The notes: generated from the sequence alone by a model not told the origin. DNA of 64,000 bases from Paragonimus westermani (GCA_008508345.1 QNGE01000770.1:62001-126000); one strand, 5' to 3'. Shown: positions 10,746 to 24,299, counted from the stretch's first letter. Program-made: numbers and translations.

Positions 10746-13700
10746 TTGCCGAACTCCGAATGACATCAAGAACTTTTGCACAGTATGCAGAGTCTTTTGA
10801 TCTTTTCCAGTAGCGCCCACAGCTCAAGCAACCCAAACACGAATTTTAGTGAATTGGGTCAAATTTTGCTTTCAACCCTCGATGCTGAGACACATAAAGG
10901 TTGAACAGACGTGCTCCATATGCGATGACGCTCATAACGACTGTTGTCGCCTGTTGTCACTGATCTCAACGTTTGTTGACCGATATAATTGACTGTATAC
11001 AGTCGACTTTTGAGGAAGACTTATTTGCATTCCGGTTGTTGTGAAATGTTCGCTGGTCAAAAATAATGACAACAAACGAAGAAACGGTAAAAAGTATATT
11101 ATCTTGATGAAATCCGCAAATCTTGAATATAATAGAAGATGACATGACCAGCGAGTTCTTAATTTAAATAGATTATAGTAATCGGCTAAACGTTGGTATC
11201 TTAAGGGTTCGTCAAGAATTCACAAAAATTTAACAATCACTTTTAGATAGGATCGCCAGAGAGTGGACGGGATTCCGTCAAATCTGTTAAAGACAAAACG
11301 ACGTAGATAAATAAAAGACTGGCGTTGTGTGCAAAATGTCGCAAGCAGTCATACTTTCTTGCTGATTTGACACGTCTTTATCACGTGAGTTTTTCGATGC
11401 GTTCATTCGAAACACATCGGTACGTCTGATTGTACCACTTAGACCGACAATAAGCTGTGGTGGACTGAGTGTTACCAGACAACTCCAGAGGACAACCACA
11501 TAGCTATTAATCCTTACAGTTATCTGTTGCTCTTCCAGATCAATATACTTTCCTTAACAACAGTGCGGCATAAAGTAGACCTTTTCGAATACCATTGTTC
11601 TAAAATTATTAACAAAAAGAAAACTTTTCTATTCCATCAAGCATTTAAAAAAAGGTGGTGTACACGAAGTAAAATGTTACAAATGTTGTTAGTATCTTTT
11701 TGATTTTAAAGTAAGACTCAGTTTTGTTCATAAGGAGAAACCAGTACTGTAGGCTAAGAAGGTTGAGAGAATTTCAGAAACGTCGCATGTGCATGTTTGT
11801 AGCTCTAACAAATGTGTGCATTTTGTAGCCGGTTTGTTGGGTTGGCTGGTTTTTACTAACTTTAACTACGGACTCTGATTTTCACCAGATCAAGCTGCTG
11901 GCTTACTTAACGGTACGATACGGAGCTATATTAAACGCAGAGAAGCACAGACGGGACACCACTCCTTCTTAGGTGGGCATTTCTTGTCAGCTGTTTTGGA
12001 GGTTCAGTTTGTGAGAAAAGCCTGCAGTTGTACGGCACAAACTGTCAGCTAGATTTGGGCATTTACTTATGATAGTATGCTCAGTACTACGCGTTCCTGC
12101 TAGATTACTACATAATAGTAGGTGGGGTCGCAAAAGCTCAGAATCCATGTTCCGTCTTGACAGGCTTCCTGTTCTTTTGAATTTCTCATACAGAAACATA
12201 TACCGTGTTTTTAAACGACGTCAGAAGTGACGGCGAAACAAGAGGCCGCTGTCAATACCAGTAAAACCTTAAACTGGAAGCTACTATTGGAAAAGTCCAT
12301 ACATGTTGTCTGACACGAGTTGTCAGAAAGACCACGAATATCAGTGTTCACATTTCTCATTATGTGGTTTTAGCGTACTTTCTGACGCCCCTAGTAATAA
12401 ACAGCCACAAACACCAATCATTTGTTTAACCACACCTTTATTACTTGGCGTAGAGAAAACATCCTTAACTTGGTCTTTTTTGCGTATAACGATTGATTGA
12501 CTTTAATCAGCAATATTAGGATTTTTTCACCAAGGGCAGAGAGCTATAATTCGTTGTTTAACGTGTAAAATTCTTCTTTATCTTATATTGCTCGGCAAGC
12601 CGAACTGCTAATGTTACCTCCTCTCCCACGCCGTACACTTTTCAATGGCACCTGCTGTAGTTTATTCTTACGAAACTCCATACAGTTTTGCCGGATCACT
12701 ACAGCGTTAATCACAATGCAGTGATTGTCCACATGAATGGTCCATACACTCTGAATTCTTCATAATTTGAGGAGAATAGGCAGTCAAAATTGTATCAGTC
12801 ACAACTCTAACTCCGGATACATGTCAGGTTGGTTTGATAATACCCGCTCCTGTATCTGTTCCGTTAATTCTGACTAGACTGACGTGCATACAAATACACA
12901 TATCTTTTTCTTGAACTGAATAAACAACTGGAGCAACATTTCTTCTTGACATGAAAGACTGTGGATTTGAGAGTATCCACTAATAGTGTGACTGGTGTTT
13001 GGTTTTGTTCGAACTGATATTTCCAAAGTATTTAAAGACTGGGTTTACCTTTCTCTGGAATTATACAAGGTTTTGTTGACAGGAATCGGCTATCAATCCA
13101 AGTAGATTGCGATACACAATAGTTCTTTCAAGCTACCCTATCACATTATTGCTACCCACATTATAAAATCTTACACTAGCCGTACGCTCTTTCCCTCATT
13201 CGGCAGTGGTTTTGGTCAGAGAACGGGTAACAATCCGACGGTTTCCCACATGTTACTTCCAGAGTTGATATCCGAGAGACAAAAGAAGTCACACGTAAAG
13301 ATTGGTAATTCAAAAATAGAGAAAAATGATGTTAACATCACTCAGCATGGAAGTATCACTTAATTGAGTGCATGCCTTCAGCGGGAATCAGTGTGTAATC
13401 AAAAGAATTCAAATTTGGTAGAAAACGAAGTGTTTCAGAAATATGTTCTCTATAATTTCTGCTAAAATTTCACTAGGCTGTGACAGTTGTAAAACATCAA
13501 AGCCTGAGTTTCTTTCGCCCTCGTTGCCTTCTTTTACATCTGTCTAAACTCCCCGTCGATCGATTTGTTCTGATTTCTGAGCTGTTTCACACAAATTGTT
13601 TCCTAACGGTTAGAAAAATAGCTGGGCAGATGACTTCTGTCAAAGTGACGACATGTCTGACGAAATGGAAGCAGCCCTCAGTATTGAACACCGATTTGAT

Positions 13701-15648
13701 ACAGTTACAGTTTGCTGATTGCGTTATAGCCTAATGGCTTGTGGCAGCATAGCGCATTTCTATAAATAATCGGAGTTTGGTTCGCACAACTCTGAGTTGT
13801 TGTTCCCTTGAAGATTACTATGTAATCACCTGTGTATAGTGTGGCATGACGGCACAATTCATATATCGAATTCTGCCTTGCAGCCCACCTCACTGATATG
13901 ACCTACTATAGAAGTCGTTTTTTTCTCATTCGTTGCCTTAATTACTCCGCCGACAGCAAGCGCAGTCCAGTAGTACTGTGAAATATTCGTCCGTTTACGC
14001 TTCTCTGGTAATGGGTTACATCAAAACACAGCTAATTCATTCATGTAAGCTACTTCCCAGTAGTGTAACTCTGAGAACCACAACTTGCTTCTCACAAAAT
14101 GCAACCTGTTCACTACAGGCCACGCAAAACGGGCTGAACTCAGTCTGTTTTGAACAGCAATGTGACATTACACGATAGATGGTCTGGAAATGTTTTGTTT
14201 AACAGTATTTTTGTACTGGATTTCTTTAGAAAGAAAGGGTACAGCATTCAATTTATACATTACACACCACAGGATGCTTACAGTCACACAATAGGAGGAT
14301 AATATCAGGTTGCTCAGAGCTAAGAGAAGAGCAGTCGTCGCAGCTATATGCATGCACCTTACAGACGGGTGATCGTTAGTGATCTAGGTAGCCGCGTTTA
14401 GTAGACATCGGAGATTTGCTCTTGATTGATTGCAGCCTTGACGAATCACAACTTCACGAGTGGAAATGAGTTGAATTTAGCTATTTTTTCAAAGTCTGGC
14501 CACAAAACCAACAGTTGGTGTACCCAACTACCACTTTCATCCTGAACGTTCGTGCCCGGTTTGTGATAACTAACAATAATGCGCCAAAATTTGGTATCGT
14601 GAAGAGCTAGGATTTTAGACAGGGAATAGGTTTACCGGCTTGCTTTGGCGTTTCAGACTGATAAGGAAAGACGTGAGTTTTGACTTGCAACTCGAAGAAC
14701 AAACTTCGACATCGAACAACAGAGACCATGCTTCTCACACAGGTAAATTTGCGTCAAAAGCAGCCCGTGACCCTTAGCCACTCAAATGCAACAAATGGTC
14801 AAACGTACTCCTGGAAAACCCCATACGGATTCTTTTACGGAGGTCAGTATTTTACAGAACACATTTTGGACGTATACATATGGGGCCCAAACAAACAATC
14901 CACTTGTTTACTTACATCATAAACTATTAGACTCTCACTTCTATTGGCAGAAAAAAGAATTGCGCCGTATGCTTTTGTTTCTTATGGAGGGGACTTTTCA
15001 AGATAATTGTAGATTGTTTGCACAAAGCATTCCATATGATGTACCTCCCGAACGGTACCCGAAGAACACCATGATTAATGTGTGCTGGAATGATTTATTG
15101 CACGCTTCCAAACTACGGTGTAACGGCTAATAAATAGCCATGCAGAAATAAACAGAAATTGTGACAGATTTTGGAAACACGGTAGCGGGTTTTGGACAGC
15201 GGAGATGATTACGGAAGTTCGCGCGGCAATACAGAACCAAATGTATTTGGAACAAAACATTGTTATATATAAGTATGAAAAATGAACCTCACTCAAAATA
15301 TTCCTTCACTCCTGCGAAGTCCTCTTGTGATATTCGCCGATCTTTTACTAATCGCTTAAAGAAGAGCGCGCTGGACGACAGGTTAACCTATAAATGACCT
15401 CGAAAACGGTAATCTCGTTAGAAGTCCGGATTTACAGGCGAGCAGTACAAACAAACGTCTACTTTGCTCGAAAGTGTTTTCACGTAGCGGTACGTGTTCT
15501 CCTTTAAGTACTGAGTGTATCAAACTTGGCACGAACGTTTAGGTTAGCTTATCAGTAATTCACGTTCTACTCAAACCGTGAAAGTGACTTTGCTTCTCGT
15601 GTTTATGAGTTAAGCTTGGCCAACAGTGCGTCATCCCTTCACACCAGG
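10746..15648. other. No gene recognised
   Basis: About 4.9 kb of unassigned sequence. The longest frame is 14786-15130 (+, 114 codons), without recognisable domains. At 13719-13796 a tRNA-like pattern (TAGCCTAATGG, then GGTTCGCAC within a GAGTT/AACTC stem) may be an old SINE scrap. Confidence 0.25.
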
Positions 15649-15699
15649 CACGACTGAATTATTACAGCAAAACATCAAGCCGCGTTCATTTGTGAGTGG
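15649..15699 (+). repeat. Dispersed repeat fragment shared with 399-449
   Basis: Both sites contain ACGACTGAAT, a variable stretch of about 18 bp and then GCCGCGTTC-TTT-TGAGT at the same spacing. The copy at 399-449 lies in the loop of the inverted-repeat element, so this is probably a fragment of the same family. No hammerhead-like core was found beside it. Confidence 0.45.
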
Positions 15700-18600
15700 G
15701 GCCCATTTCACTGTGATGGTCACAGGTTGTGGACTATCAATTCGCGGAGGTCAGTACATCACAGACGTGCCTATTGGGCGGAACAGCACCACTTAAAACA
15801 ATCAACAATGTCTTGATCACCTACTGCCACCCTGAAATTACAGTTCAATTTATTGCGCTATATCTACTTTCCCAACGTAGTTGACACCAACCGCGATTTC
15901 TCACCTGTGCCAATCGAATGCACGTTTAAACTCCGATTTAATCAGTTCATAAAACCACCAACGTGGTCCATGTAAAATTACGTCACACGTATTTATTTGG
16001 ATGCCGAGTTTCCAAAATCGAGTTTCGGAGACAAAGGATATCTGAAAATAGGCAATTAATTCCCATTCACCAAAATTCAACGTGCGCACTCACAGTCTGT
16101 CTTACTCCACTTTCGACTTCAACACACCCAAATCGGACTTGAAAACCAAGACAGCAGTATTCACTACATGAATCATGGAAACGCTTATTGATACAATGCA
16201 CAAGCTGCAACTTGCATCCCTGCTATCTTTTACGATCAACGTACGAAGTACTATGCCAATGTTTTCTAGGATATGATTAACAGAAGAGGTAGGTATTATG
16301 TTCCATGTGTCTATCGGAGAGGGTACCATTTACTTTAAAATGCCAGGTGATCACAGTTGACTGATATGACAACTTGAACAGCTCGGTGTGTGTCCAGTGT
16401 AGTTCAGAGTTAGTGGGCAAACATCTTTTTCAAGACGCGGACTAATTTCGTGGACAGTGAACTAGACGTAGCGTATGACAGAATTCTTCACGGTTCGTTG
16501 TAACCTCTCAGGTCTCTGCTACATCGCTCATCACTGATTGTTAATTCTACGGTGTCCGATATAGTAGTAAACATTTGGCAACCGTTAGCAGAGACGTGGA
16601 CGTTGTGTAGCCGCGATGAACATTTATGGTATATGTTAGAGAAACACGTTTTTCGTCCAAAACCGCTACTTCCTCGAGAAAACGACCCTACCCGATCACA
16701 ATAGGCGGAAATGACGTGAACATTCGATAGGTGACCTTCACTAGTTTTTTACCTGTTTGGCCCCTATTCCGGTATGCTCATTGAAAGCTTAATGACTTTT
16801 ACCTTTTTGATGTCTGCTTTTCGTTTTTTCTGGTTGGAGAATGTTGGCAGGTCAATATGACCCCATATGACCCCCTTGTCGCACAAGTTTTCGGAGCCGA
16901 AGAAAGTTACTTTTTTGCGCCCGTCTTTTGGCTTGTCTTGGGTGCGAATATCGGGGACCGCCTCGTATTTTCGGGACCAAGATTTGCCGTGTTAATTATA
17001 TCAAAGAGGAGAACCCGATTTCCTAACAATCGTCTCATTATACTGTGGACGAACCAGCGTATTGAGTCAAGGGTTACAACGGTATATAGTTTCTGCCTCT
17101 CTCAACAACCTCTTACCATTGTTGTTGTGATCCTTTCCTGGTTGGTCATCTACCATAGGACGTACACAAAGCCTGTAGTAACAGCGTATTCCAGATCACA
17201 AAATGTCCTCCACCTTCAAGTTAACCTAACGTTACGGGGGTTCATTCCTCTACATTCCATTCTTTTGAGCTCCGCACCAATACATTAACCACACCATTAA
17301 CGTTACTGAACATGATCTCTACGTATGTGCCGAGCGATTAGAGATTTCGTTGTCACCTCACTCAAATTGAAATTTGGCGACGACATTGTTCGATGGAAGA
17401 TGAAAATTTGTTTGAATACAGTGGCTTTCTGTTCTTCAAAATGGTGTATGAATAGTGAGTGAACAAGCTTCATTTTAATGTCGTTTATTTTTCGACTTGC
17501 AAACTAACCTAGTTTGTTCCGTCCCGAGATGTAGTAGAAAGGCGGTCGTAACTAAACGATTCACAGTGTCGACTCAAGATGCTGTTTTATCAGCATATGT
17601 GGATGCAAAACGACATGTGAATTCATCCAGTATTTTAATTAAGATAACATCCGGTTGCATGAAAAGATAAGCTTCTTTATTATTACTGTGCCTTGCATTT
17701 TGTGGCCCTCAGGCAGAGAATTCAAGAGGACGATTGTCAGTTCTACATCGTGGAGGGTTTGTAAAGCACCACGCACACTTCTCACAGGCATAGGTGGTCG
17801 TATATCTTAACTGCATGGCGCGATCATGCCTGGAAGTTCTCGCATTATATCTAAATCCGTTTTGTCTGATTTGTTTCTCGTTTCCAAACTAAAACTGTGG
17901 CGTATTCTGGTTGACTAAAGTCGCTTGGGTGGATTTCGAATCATGCTCTAAAATATATCACTCCTTTCACAACTGCTCGTCAGTAATCGGGTTCCTCCTT
18001 CCAGAAATAACAGCGAAAGCCGAATCGAAGTGAAATGATTGATCTGCCCAGTCCATCTTTTAACTTAACCCAGATTTGGCATTTTTTTCCCATACACACT
18101 GGTTTGCATCTTCCACAAAGTTAACCTTTCTTCAAAAAGGAAACTGATTCTTATCCTTTCTGCGATTTAGTTTAAATTCCGGACAAACAGTTTCGGTTAA
18201 CTACGCTCGGTTTTAGTGATTTGGTTAAGCCTGGTGAGCGGTTACCTAACACATGCTAGCAAAATCGCTTGACAACCAAGAACTTCATTAGACATATGAT
18301 GGTTCGAAAATAAAGATGTTGTACAATACAAAATACGAGTAACGGTTTTGTTTTTGAATGGACCATAGGAGAAGTTTATCCGCCTTAATGCAAAGTTTAG
18401 CATTCATGGGTTTTGAGGTTTTCTTCTGGCTTATTTTCAAGACATATCGCTGTCAGCGGCAACTGCCACACGGACATTTCGAGCATTTTGAGAGAAGTAA
18501 CACCAGCACTGTCTGTGACAGTGAGACAGACATTAACTCTGTACACTGACACAAACTAACTGGACTAGCTGCAAATGCAACCGGCATCGTTGATTGCGCG

Positions 18601-19146
18601 TCACACACCGACCTTTGAACATTAGGTAACCAAACAGAAACAGACGTATTCCGTGAACTAGCAACTGATACCTGCTTGAAGCTGCTAACCTAGGGTGAAC
18701 TTGATGTCAGCAAAATAATCTCTGACTTGAGGTTAACATAGTTCACTCTCGGGCTGCGGTGTGTTCGCCTTGGTTTTGGACCTCCGACTTTGGCAGCCTG
18801 AATGTAAACTCATAGCACAGTACTAAGCAATCGATAGGAAGTAGTTATATTCTGCACGCAGTAAAACATGCGGAATGCGGTTCTGTTCAGTTATTTTCAA
18901 CCGGTATATTTGTACTGTTGAATTTCTCTGAATAGAACGTTATGGAAGACAACCCGTTCCTGCTTTGCGTTATCGAACCAACTAAATGATGGAAATCATC
19001 GTAGTTAGTAAACGACCAGATAGCAAACCGGTCATTGAGCTCACGGTCAAACTAAATGCCGTATTCAACCTGGTCTGTGTGATCATACCTATTTGTTCGT
19101 GAGGTTGCCTCATTGGCTAGACTGACGTACAGCGGATTGAAACAGT
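15700..19146. other. No gene recognised
   Basis: Contains a 143-codon frame at 16857-17288 (+) that starts with a repeated MTPYDP-like string and has hydrophobic stretches but no motif I recognise. In this base composition a frame of that length can arise by chance. Nothing else is supported. Confidence 0.25.
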
Positions 19147-19214
19147 GGCGCAATATCTCAGTGATAAAGCACACGATCTGTAAATCAGCCTGGCTTCCCA
19201 CTGCATCACAGAAA
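19147..19214 (+). repeat. Degenerate tRNA-Thr-like pseudogene or SINE head
   Basis: TATCTCAGTGATAAAGCA at 19154-19171 matches a tRNA D-arm/box A. It is followed by GATCTGTAAATC, which resembles a tRNA-Thr(TGT) anticodon arm with one T lost, and then by CCTGGCTTCCCACTG, a shortened T-arm with part of box B missing. The order and spacing are tRNA-like, but it cannot fold into a functional tRNA. Confidence 0.4.
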
Positions 19215-20580
19215 ACTCCAACTCTTGTCTGATGACTACTACTTTGTGTACCTTAAAAATGTAAAACAAGTTTTCCGACAAATTCTGCGGGGAATGTCAG
19301 AACCAGTTGTTACAGATTGTATCTTTTGAACACGATTGGCTACATCTTATCAGATCCGTTCTGCAGTTTAGACGGCCACCCCACTGTGTACAAAAAGACC
19401 TGTTCATCAGTGCCAGGTTGTGCACATTGATTTATGTGTACGCGGTTATCATTGATCGTTCGGATCCAAAATATCTAGAAAGCAGTGCTACATAAACTAA
19501 CAGACTTAGGTATGCACCAGGTGAGACACAGCAAAAGGTGAACCAGGGACTTCTCTGTATGTCCTTTGTTGCACATTATCCGAAAATGACTTGCTACAAA
19601 CGGGTAGATTTACCAAATCCTTGTACCTGTTTATCTGTCTGAGTATAATCGAATTGACTGCATGTGTATAATAACATAGTAATCATCAACCGATTAACAA
19701 AGGTAAGCGTTTTAAATTTTGGATCATGAAGTTTTGAATACTTCTGAACTGGTTAATCTGTTCAGTCCAACTAACGCAGAGTCCGTTACACGTTTGTATG
19801 GGTGCATCACGGACAATGGACAAATGGTGGTTAATTACTTGTCCTAGTATTTTGTAAGTCATGCTCACTATTTTTTCGACTTTTCGTCATATTCTCCACA
19901 ATTCTGTAAGACCCCTCTACACTTAAGTAAATGCATTGCAGTCTCCGCGTGTCCTGCTTCGTCTTCCGTTTTTTGTTTAATGAGAACAGACAAGCACGTA
20001 ACATTTTGCTTTAAAATTTCTTCACACTTTCTTAATCTTTCTCTTCATCTTTCCCTCACTGTACTGGTGAGTAAGGATCATAGCAACATATCATGGCACG
20101 GGTGTATGATGCTGTTGTACTCCGCATCTTTCGTGAAAAATGGTCAGTAACATTCACCCACACTGAAACGCCGATACCAGGAGTGCCTACATAATGCTTC
20201 GTTTATTAGTCAACCTGTGCAATTTGTATCGACAAACTGGTCATTTGGCATCTACTTATGATGAGGAACCACCCACAAAATTATATCCAAAGCTTGAAGT
20301 GCGTCGTGCATCAATGTGTTCCGGCTGGACAACGCACGCTCTGTCCCGTCGTCAAGCTACTGTAAAGCGACCGACCTTATAAGTACACACAGTGTACGGA
20401 TGTTTCATCATTCCGAGGTCATTGAAGCAGACTTAGTCGGTAATCTACGTAAAACTATGATTAAACGTGCCCCTCAGTTTTGAAACATGAAAGATTAGCA
20501 CAGTTGGAGCTAGATCAGAACAGTTCGCCTTTCAAGCTGACAAATTTTCCGATGAATGTACACGGATGTGGGCAAACGTG
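19215..20580. other. No gene recognised
   Basis: Short frames only (for example 20194-20382 +). No repeat or promoter recognised. Confidence 0.25.
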
Positions 20581-20985
20581 ACTTGACTAAAGAGGACACG
20601 TAATATTGGAATAGCGCTGACCCATTTCCAAATTGCACACAATCTCTTCAATGGTCACACAACGCTAATCACCAACGGAAAAACTTAAGGGAACCTAACG
20701 AACTTGGTAAGTACATGCAACTGCAGGCGCCAAGGTGACAACCGGACGTGCACGAGCAAACAGCCAAACATTGGGCACATCTCACGGCATTGTTCACGGG
20801 GCCACGCTGCGTTCATACAGCAGTGCGAACAGTATTATCAAATGAAGTTACCAGATCCAAAGTTTGTTTTCGGGTCAACAAGAATTGAGCGTGTGCATAA
20901 GCTGTGAGGTACCGTGATGCGTGACTGGGCTAGTTGATTGATCGGAGCGCAATGATCTGATAGGTAGATCGCCGTAAATCTGTGC
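20581..20985 (+). repeat. 405-bp repeat unit, copy 1
   Basis: Begins ACTTGACTAAAGAGG and ends CGTAAATCTGTGC, abutting the single N at 20986. It has the same two ends and the same length (405 bp) as the inverted copy at 23895-24299, with at least one base difference near 20905 (AAGCTG against AACCTG). A 67-codon frame (20704-20907) with several Cys and His starts without ATG, and its start overlaps a TTGGTAAGT donor-like sequence. I do not recognise it. No terminal inverted repeats were seen. Confidence 0.85.
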
Positions 20986-20986
20986 N
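20986..20986. other. Single N (assembly join)
   Basis: The only ambiguous base in the window. It sits exactly between the right end of copy 1 and the left end of copy 2 of the 405-bp unit, as expected where contigs broken at a repeat were joined. Confidence 0.9.
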
Positions 20987-21358
20987 ACTTGACTAAAGAG
21001 GACACGTAATATTGGAATAGCGCTGACCCATTTCCAAATTGCACACAATCTCTTCAATGGTCACACAACGCTAATCACCAACGGAAAAACTTAAGGGAAC
21101 CTAACGAACTTGGTAAGTACATGCAACTGCAGGCGCCAAGGTGACAACCGGACGTGCACGAGCAAACAGCCAAACATTGGGCACATCTCACGGCATTGTT
21201 CACGGGGCCACGCTGCGTTCATACAGCAGTGCGAACAGTATTATCAAATGAAGTTACCAGATCCAAAGTTTGTTTTCGGGTCAACAAGAATTGAGCATGT
21301 GCATAAGCTGTGAGGTACCGTGATGCGTGACTGGGCTAGTTGATTGACCGGAGCGTAA
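20987..21358 (+). repeat. 405-bp repeat unit, copy 2 (right end missing or diverged)
   Basis: Nearly identical to copy 1 at an offset of 406 bp (one difference seen, GAGCATGTG against GAGCGTGTG). Similarity then fades from about 21340 (GACCGGAGCGTAATGTTCTG against GATCGGAGCGCAATGATCTG) and is lost by 21360. An identical body with an abruptly older-looking end suggests either a truncated copy or a chimeric assembly at the N. Confidence 0.8.
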
Positions 21359-23894
21359 TGTTCTGGTCGGAATTGTTCCGTTGGCCATATTGCCATGAAC
21401 CTCTGCGATCGTGCATCCATCCTGGACATGTATGGACAGGTCTTATTGTAGAAGATAGCAGTGACCGAGATGTATACCTTCAAAAACCTTTATGCGGTCC
21501 ATTAGATTGTTCTGGATGGATATTTTGCCTGCCTTATTGTTTGTGATGGGCTGTTTCCCAACTTCAGCAAGCACGATTTCTTTTGACTTGTTCTCACACA
21601 AGTATCAAAGACGCTGATAGGTTTCTATCTCAGTACGTTCATTATTTCGAATTATCGCACTGCGATTTACACTTTCCTGACACATACTTCAACTCAAAAG
21701 AAAGTAATCAGGGTACATATAGGGAGGCTGATTTCACAAGTATTTATAGCAGGTGGTTTGGACGTAAAACGTAGATATTTTTTGGGGCGTTATGCTGAAT
21801 AATTCGAAGTTTTCAGCATAATTTTTCGGTTTGTTAATTCAAATTTATGTGCTAGTTTGGCCAGACCACGATGACTCTCATTTAATCAGTCTGCTGTCCA
21901 TGAAGTAGACTTTGCTCTGGAAAATTCTGTTGTTACGATGTAAGTTATATCAAACGTTCGCATCTTCAAGATAAGTTTTGTGTAAAGTACTAGACATATT
22001 TCGCAACAATCATGTCCATGAATATCGGCTCCTATAAACGCTCATCTTGCACTTTCAAGGACCCTGATAATACTTTGTCATTGTTTCACTGCCATTAAAT
22101 TTTCACAGCCATAGGAAAATGATGCCTGAAGTTGCAGAATCCTAAGATGGTTTCTCAGAGTACGCCAAAAGTCCACAAGTGGATCTGTTCAGCCTTTCTT
22201 CTGTGCGGGTTCCACAGACAACATAAACTCACGTTTGCGAGGTTAATCATCACTGCGTACGAATTTTCTGCTCGTGCGTACATACAGAGTTCAATAAGTT
22301 GAAAACACTGGAAAAGTATGGTGTAGCAATGCCAGTAGTCATGTCCAACCGTTCAACCTATAATTGCACCTCTTCACCCATTTCGACAGTATGGCTGCGT
22401 AGACAAACACGGTTGAAACCCAAACTGTAATCGTCACGTCTAAACTCTAAGTCAATTTCTCTGTGTCATCCGTAATTTCCACCTAACGAGTTATGTATTT
22501 GAGAAACAGCTTCCATTCCCAAGCACTTTGTGAATAAGTGTCAACTAGTATATAAGCATAAACGCTTGACTCCAAATGTACTGGGAAAAATACGTTTTTA
22601 GAAGCTGGAATGTTGTACTCCGTTTGAGGTTTTCATTCGGGATGGCTAAGACGTAAACTCTTGTGGTTTTTCTTTGAATTCCTCTTATTCTCAGCTGATT
22701 GCTCAAAAACATGTGAAACGCAAAATCTAAATTTCGCAACCGGTTTAGAAGAAAATTACATGTCAAATGCAAGTACCAAAAGCAGCCTAATTGTGAGTTC
22801 AACCCATTTTTTAAACTTATCCTCAAGTTTATAAACTGTTGAGAACTTTGAAAAAATCATGACCCTGTTAGAATAAAGACTGAATGAGGGAACTGACAGA
22901 TGGTATGCACGATGGATGTAGTTAGCTCCCAAAGTTGCAGGTAGCCTTCAAAATTTTGTCCACCACCTTCGATTTGTTTGTTAATGCTGATTATTCTACT
23001 GTGATAGACCTTTTCGGTTTCCTTAATGAGAATGTTTCTCGAGAATGCTGTCATGTTTCTCCTTAGCCTGATGCCGTGATAAAGCTGTGGAGTGTACATT
23101 GTGGAAATCAACTGATTCGATGGGAGAAAACCCGAAGCAATTAGTCCCAGAGACATCCAATACCAATGATTTGGTTCTTCTCTACCAATCCACGTTTGTG
23201 AAATTGTGCCGTCCAAACTACTTCACACAGATTCGGTGTGTTGGATAGGTACTTTGTCATCCACGCTCAATTGTCTGCAAACGGTGAAAGTGGTTTTTCT
23301 GTCATTGTTAAATGTAAAACTTTAGGGAGTAAGAAGCATGTCCTCATGTAACCCGAAGTAACTTAATGACCAAACCTGTGGATAGACCTTAGTAAGTTGA
23401 ACGGGACACGTTCCGTCAAATAAAATTTCAGTTGTTTGTTTGGCCCCCGATAGCGACGTGAATCTACATCACTGCTGAAGGTAGTACCTGTTATCCACAT
23501 GAGTTATTGCATAACGGCTACTTCAACAAAAGGCAGAAAACGGCGACAGCCACAGCTAAAGGACTTCTTCGAGGGCCATTAGAAGGAATCGGTACGGACA
23601 TAATCCAGCTGGGCAGGTGTTCACCAAGTAGACTCCCTACACGCAACTAGCTAGCGAGCAAACTTACGAATGGTTCTAAATCACAAACAATATAAGGCTT
23701 TTCTTAAGACATTCCGTGAAATTGCATTCTCCGTTTGGAGGACTTTTGTCCATGCGCAGGGAATGCATGGAAGAAGCAGTTCAGTTTTGAACAGTTAAGC
23801 TGCAACCGGTGTCGTTTTCTCTGAATGACGACGCTCGAACTCATCACATGAGTTCCGTAACCTGTCCCTAAGTGCTCATGGTGAATGCGGGATC
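21359..23894. other. Spacer between inverted 405-bp units; no gene recognised
   Basis: About 2.5 kb. The largest frames are 22857-23216 (-, 119 codons) and 22545-22826 (-, 93 codons), neither with a recognisable domain. If copies 1 and 3 are the termini of one element, this interval plus copy 2 would be its interior, but it shows no transposase or RT signature. Confidence 0.3.
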
Positions 23895-24299
23895 GCACAG
23901 ATTTACGGCGATCTACCTATCAGATCATTGCGCTCCGATCAATCAACTAGCCCAGTCACGCATCACGGTACCTCACAGGTTATGCACACGCTCAATTCTT
24001 GTTGACCCGAAAACAAACTTTGGATCTGGTAACTTCATTTGATAATACTGTTCGCACTGCTGTATGAACGCAGCGTGGCCCCGTGAACAATGCCGTGAGA
24101 TGTGCCCAATGTTTGGCTGTTTGCTCGTGCACGTCCGGTTGTCACCTTGGCGCCTGCAGTTGCATGTACTTACCAAGTTCGTTAGGTTCCCTTAAGTTTT
24201 TCCGTTGGTGATTAGCGTTGTGTGACCATTGAAGAGATTGTGTGCAATTTGGAAATGGGTCAGCGCTATTCCAATATTACGTGTCCTCTTTAGTCAAGT
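23895..24299 (-). repeat. 405-bp repeat unit, copy 3 (inverted)
   Basis: Reverse complement of copy 1 over its whole length, with the same two boundaries. Flanks differ on the side that can be compared (GAACCTA before ACTTGACT here, AAACGTG in copy 1). Near-identity in a window where other repeats are heavily decayed indicates recent duplication, gene conversion or an assembly artefact. Confidence 0.85.

Noticed and set aside
13719..13796. tRNA-like sequence with GGTTCGCAC
   Set aside because: The T-stem is not in tRNA register with the loop, and box A is weak. Noted only as a possible old SINE scrap.
16010..16030. ATCGAGTTTCGG, similar to the hammerhead box complement
   Set aside because: Only 9-10 bases match, and the flanks show none of the conserved structure.
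16857..17288. 143-codon open frame
   Set aside because: No domain, signal or family resemblance, and no splice evidence. Its length is possible by chance in 64 kb over six frames.
20704..20907. Cys/His-containing 67-codon frame repeated three times
   Set aside because: Its repetition is explained by duplication of the 405-bp unit, and it lacks an ATG at its start. Not evidence of a conserved protein.
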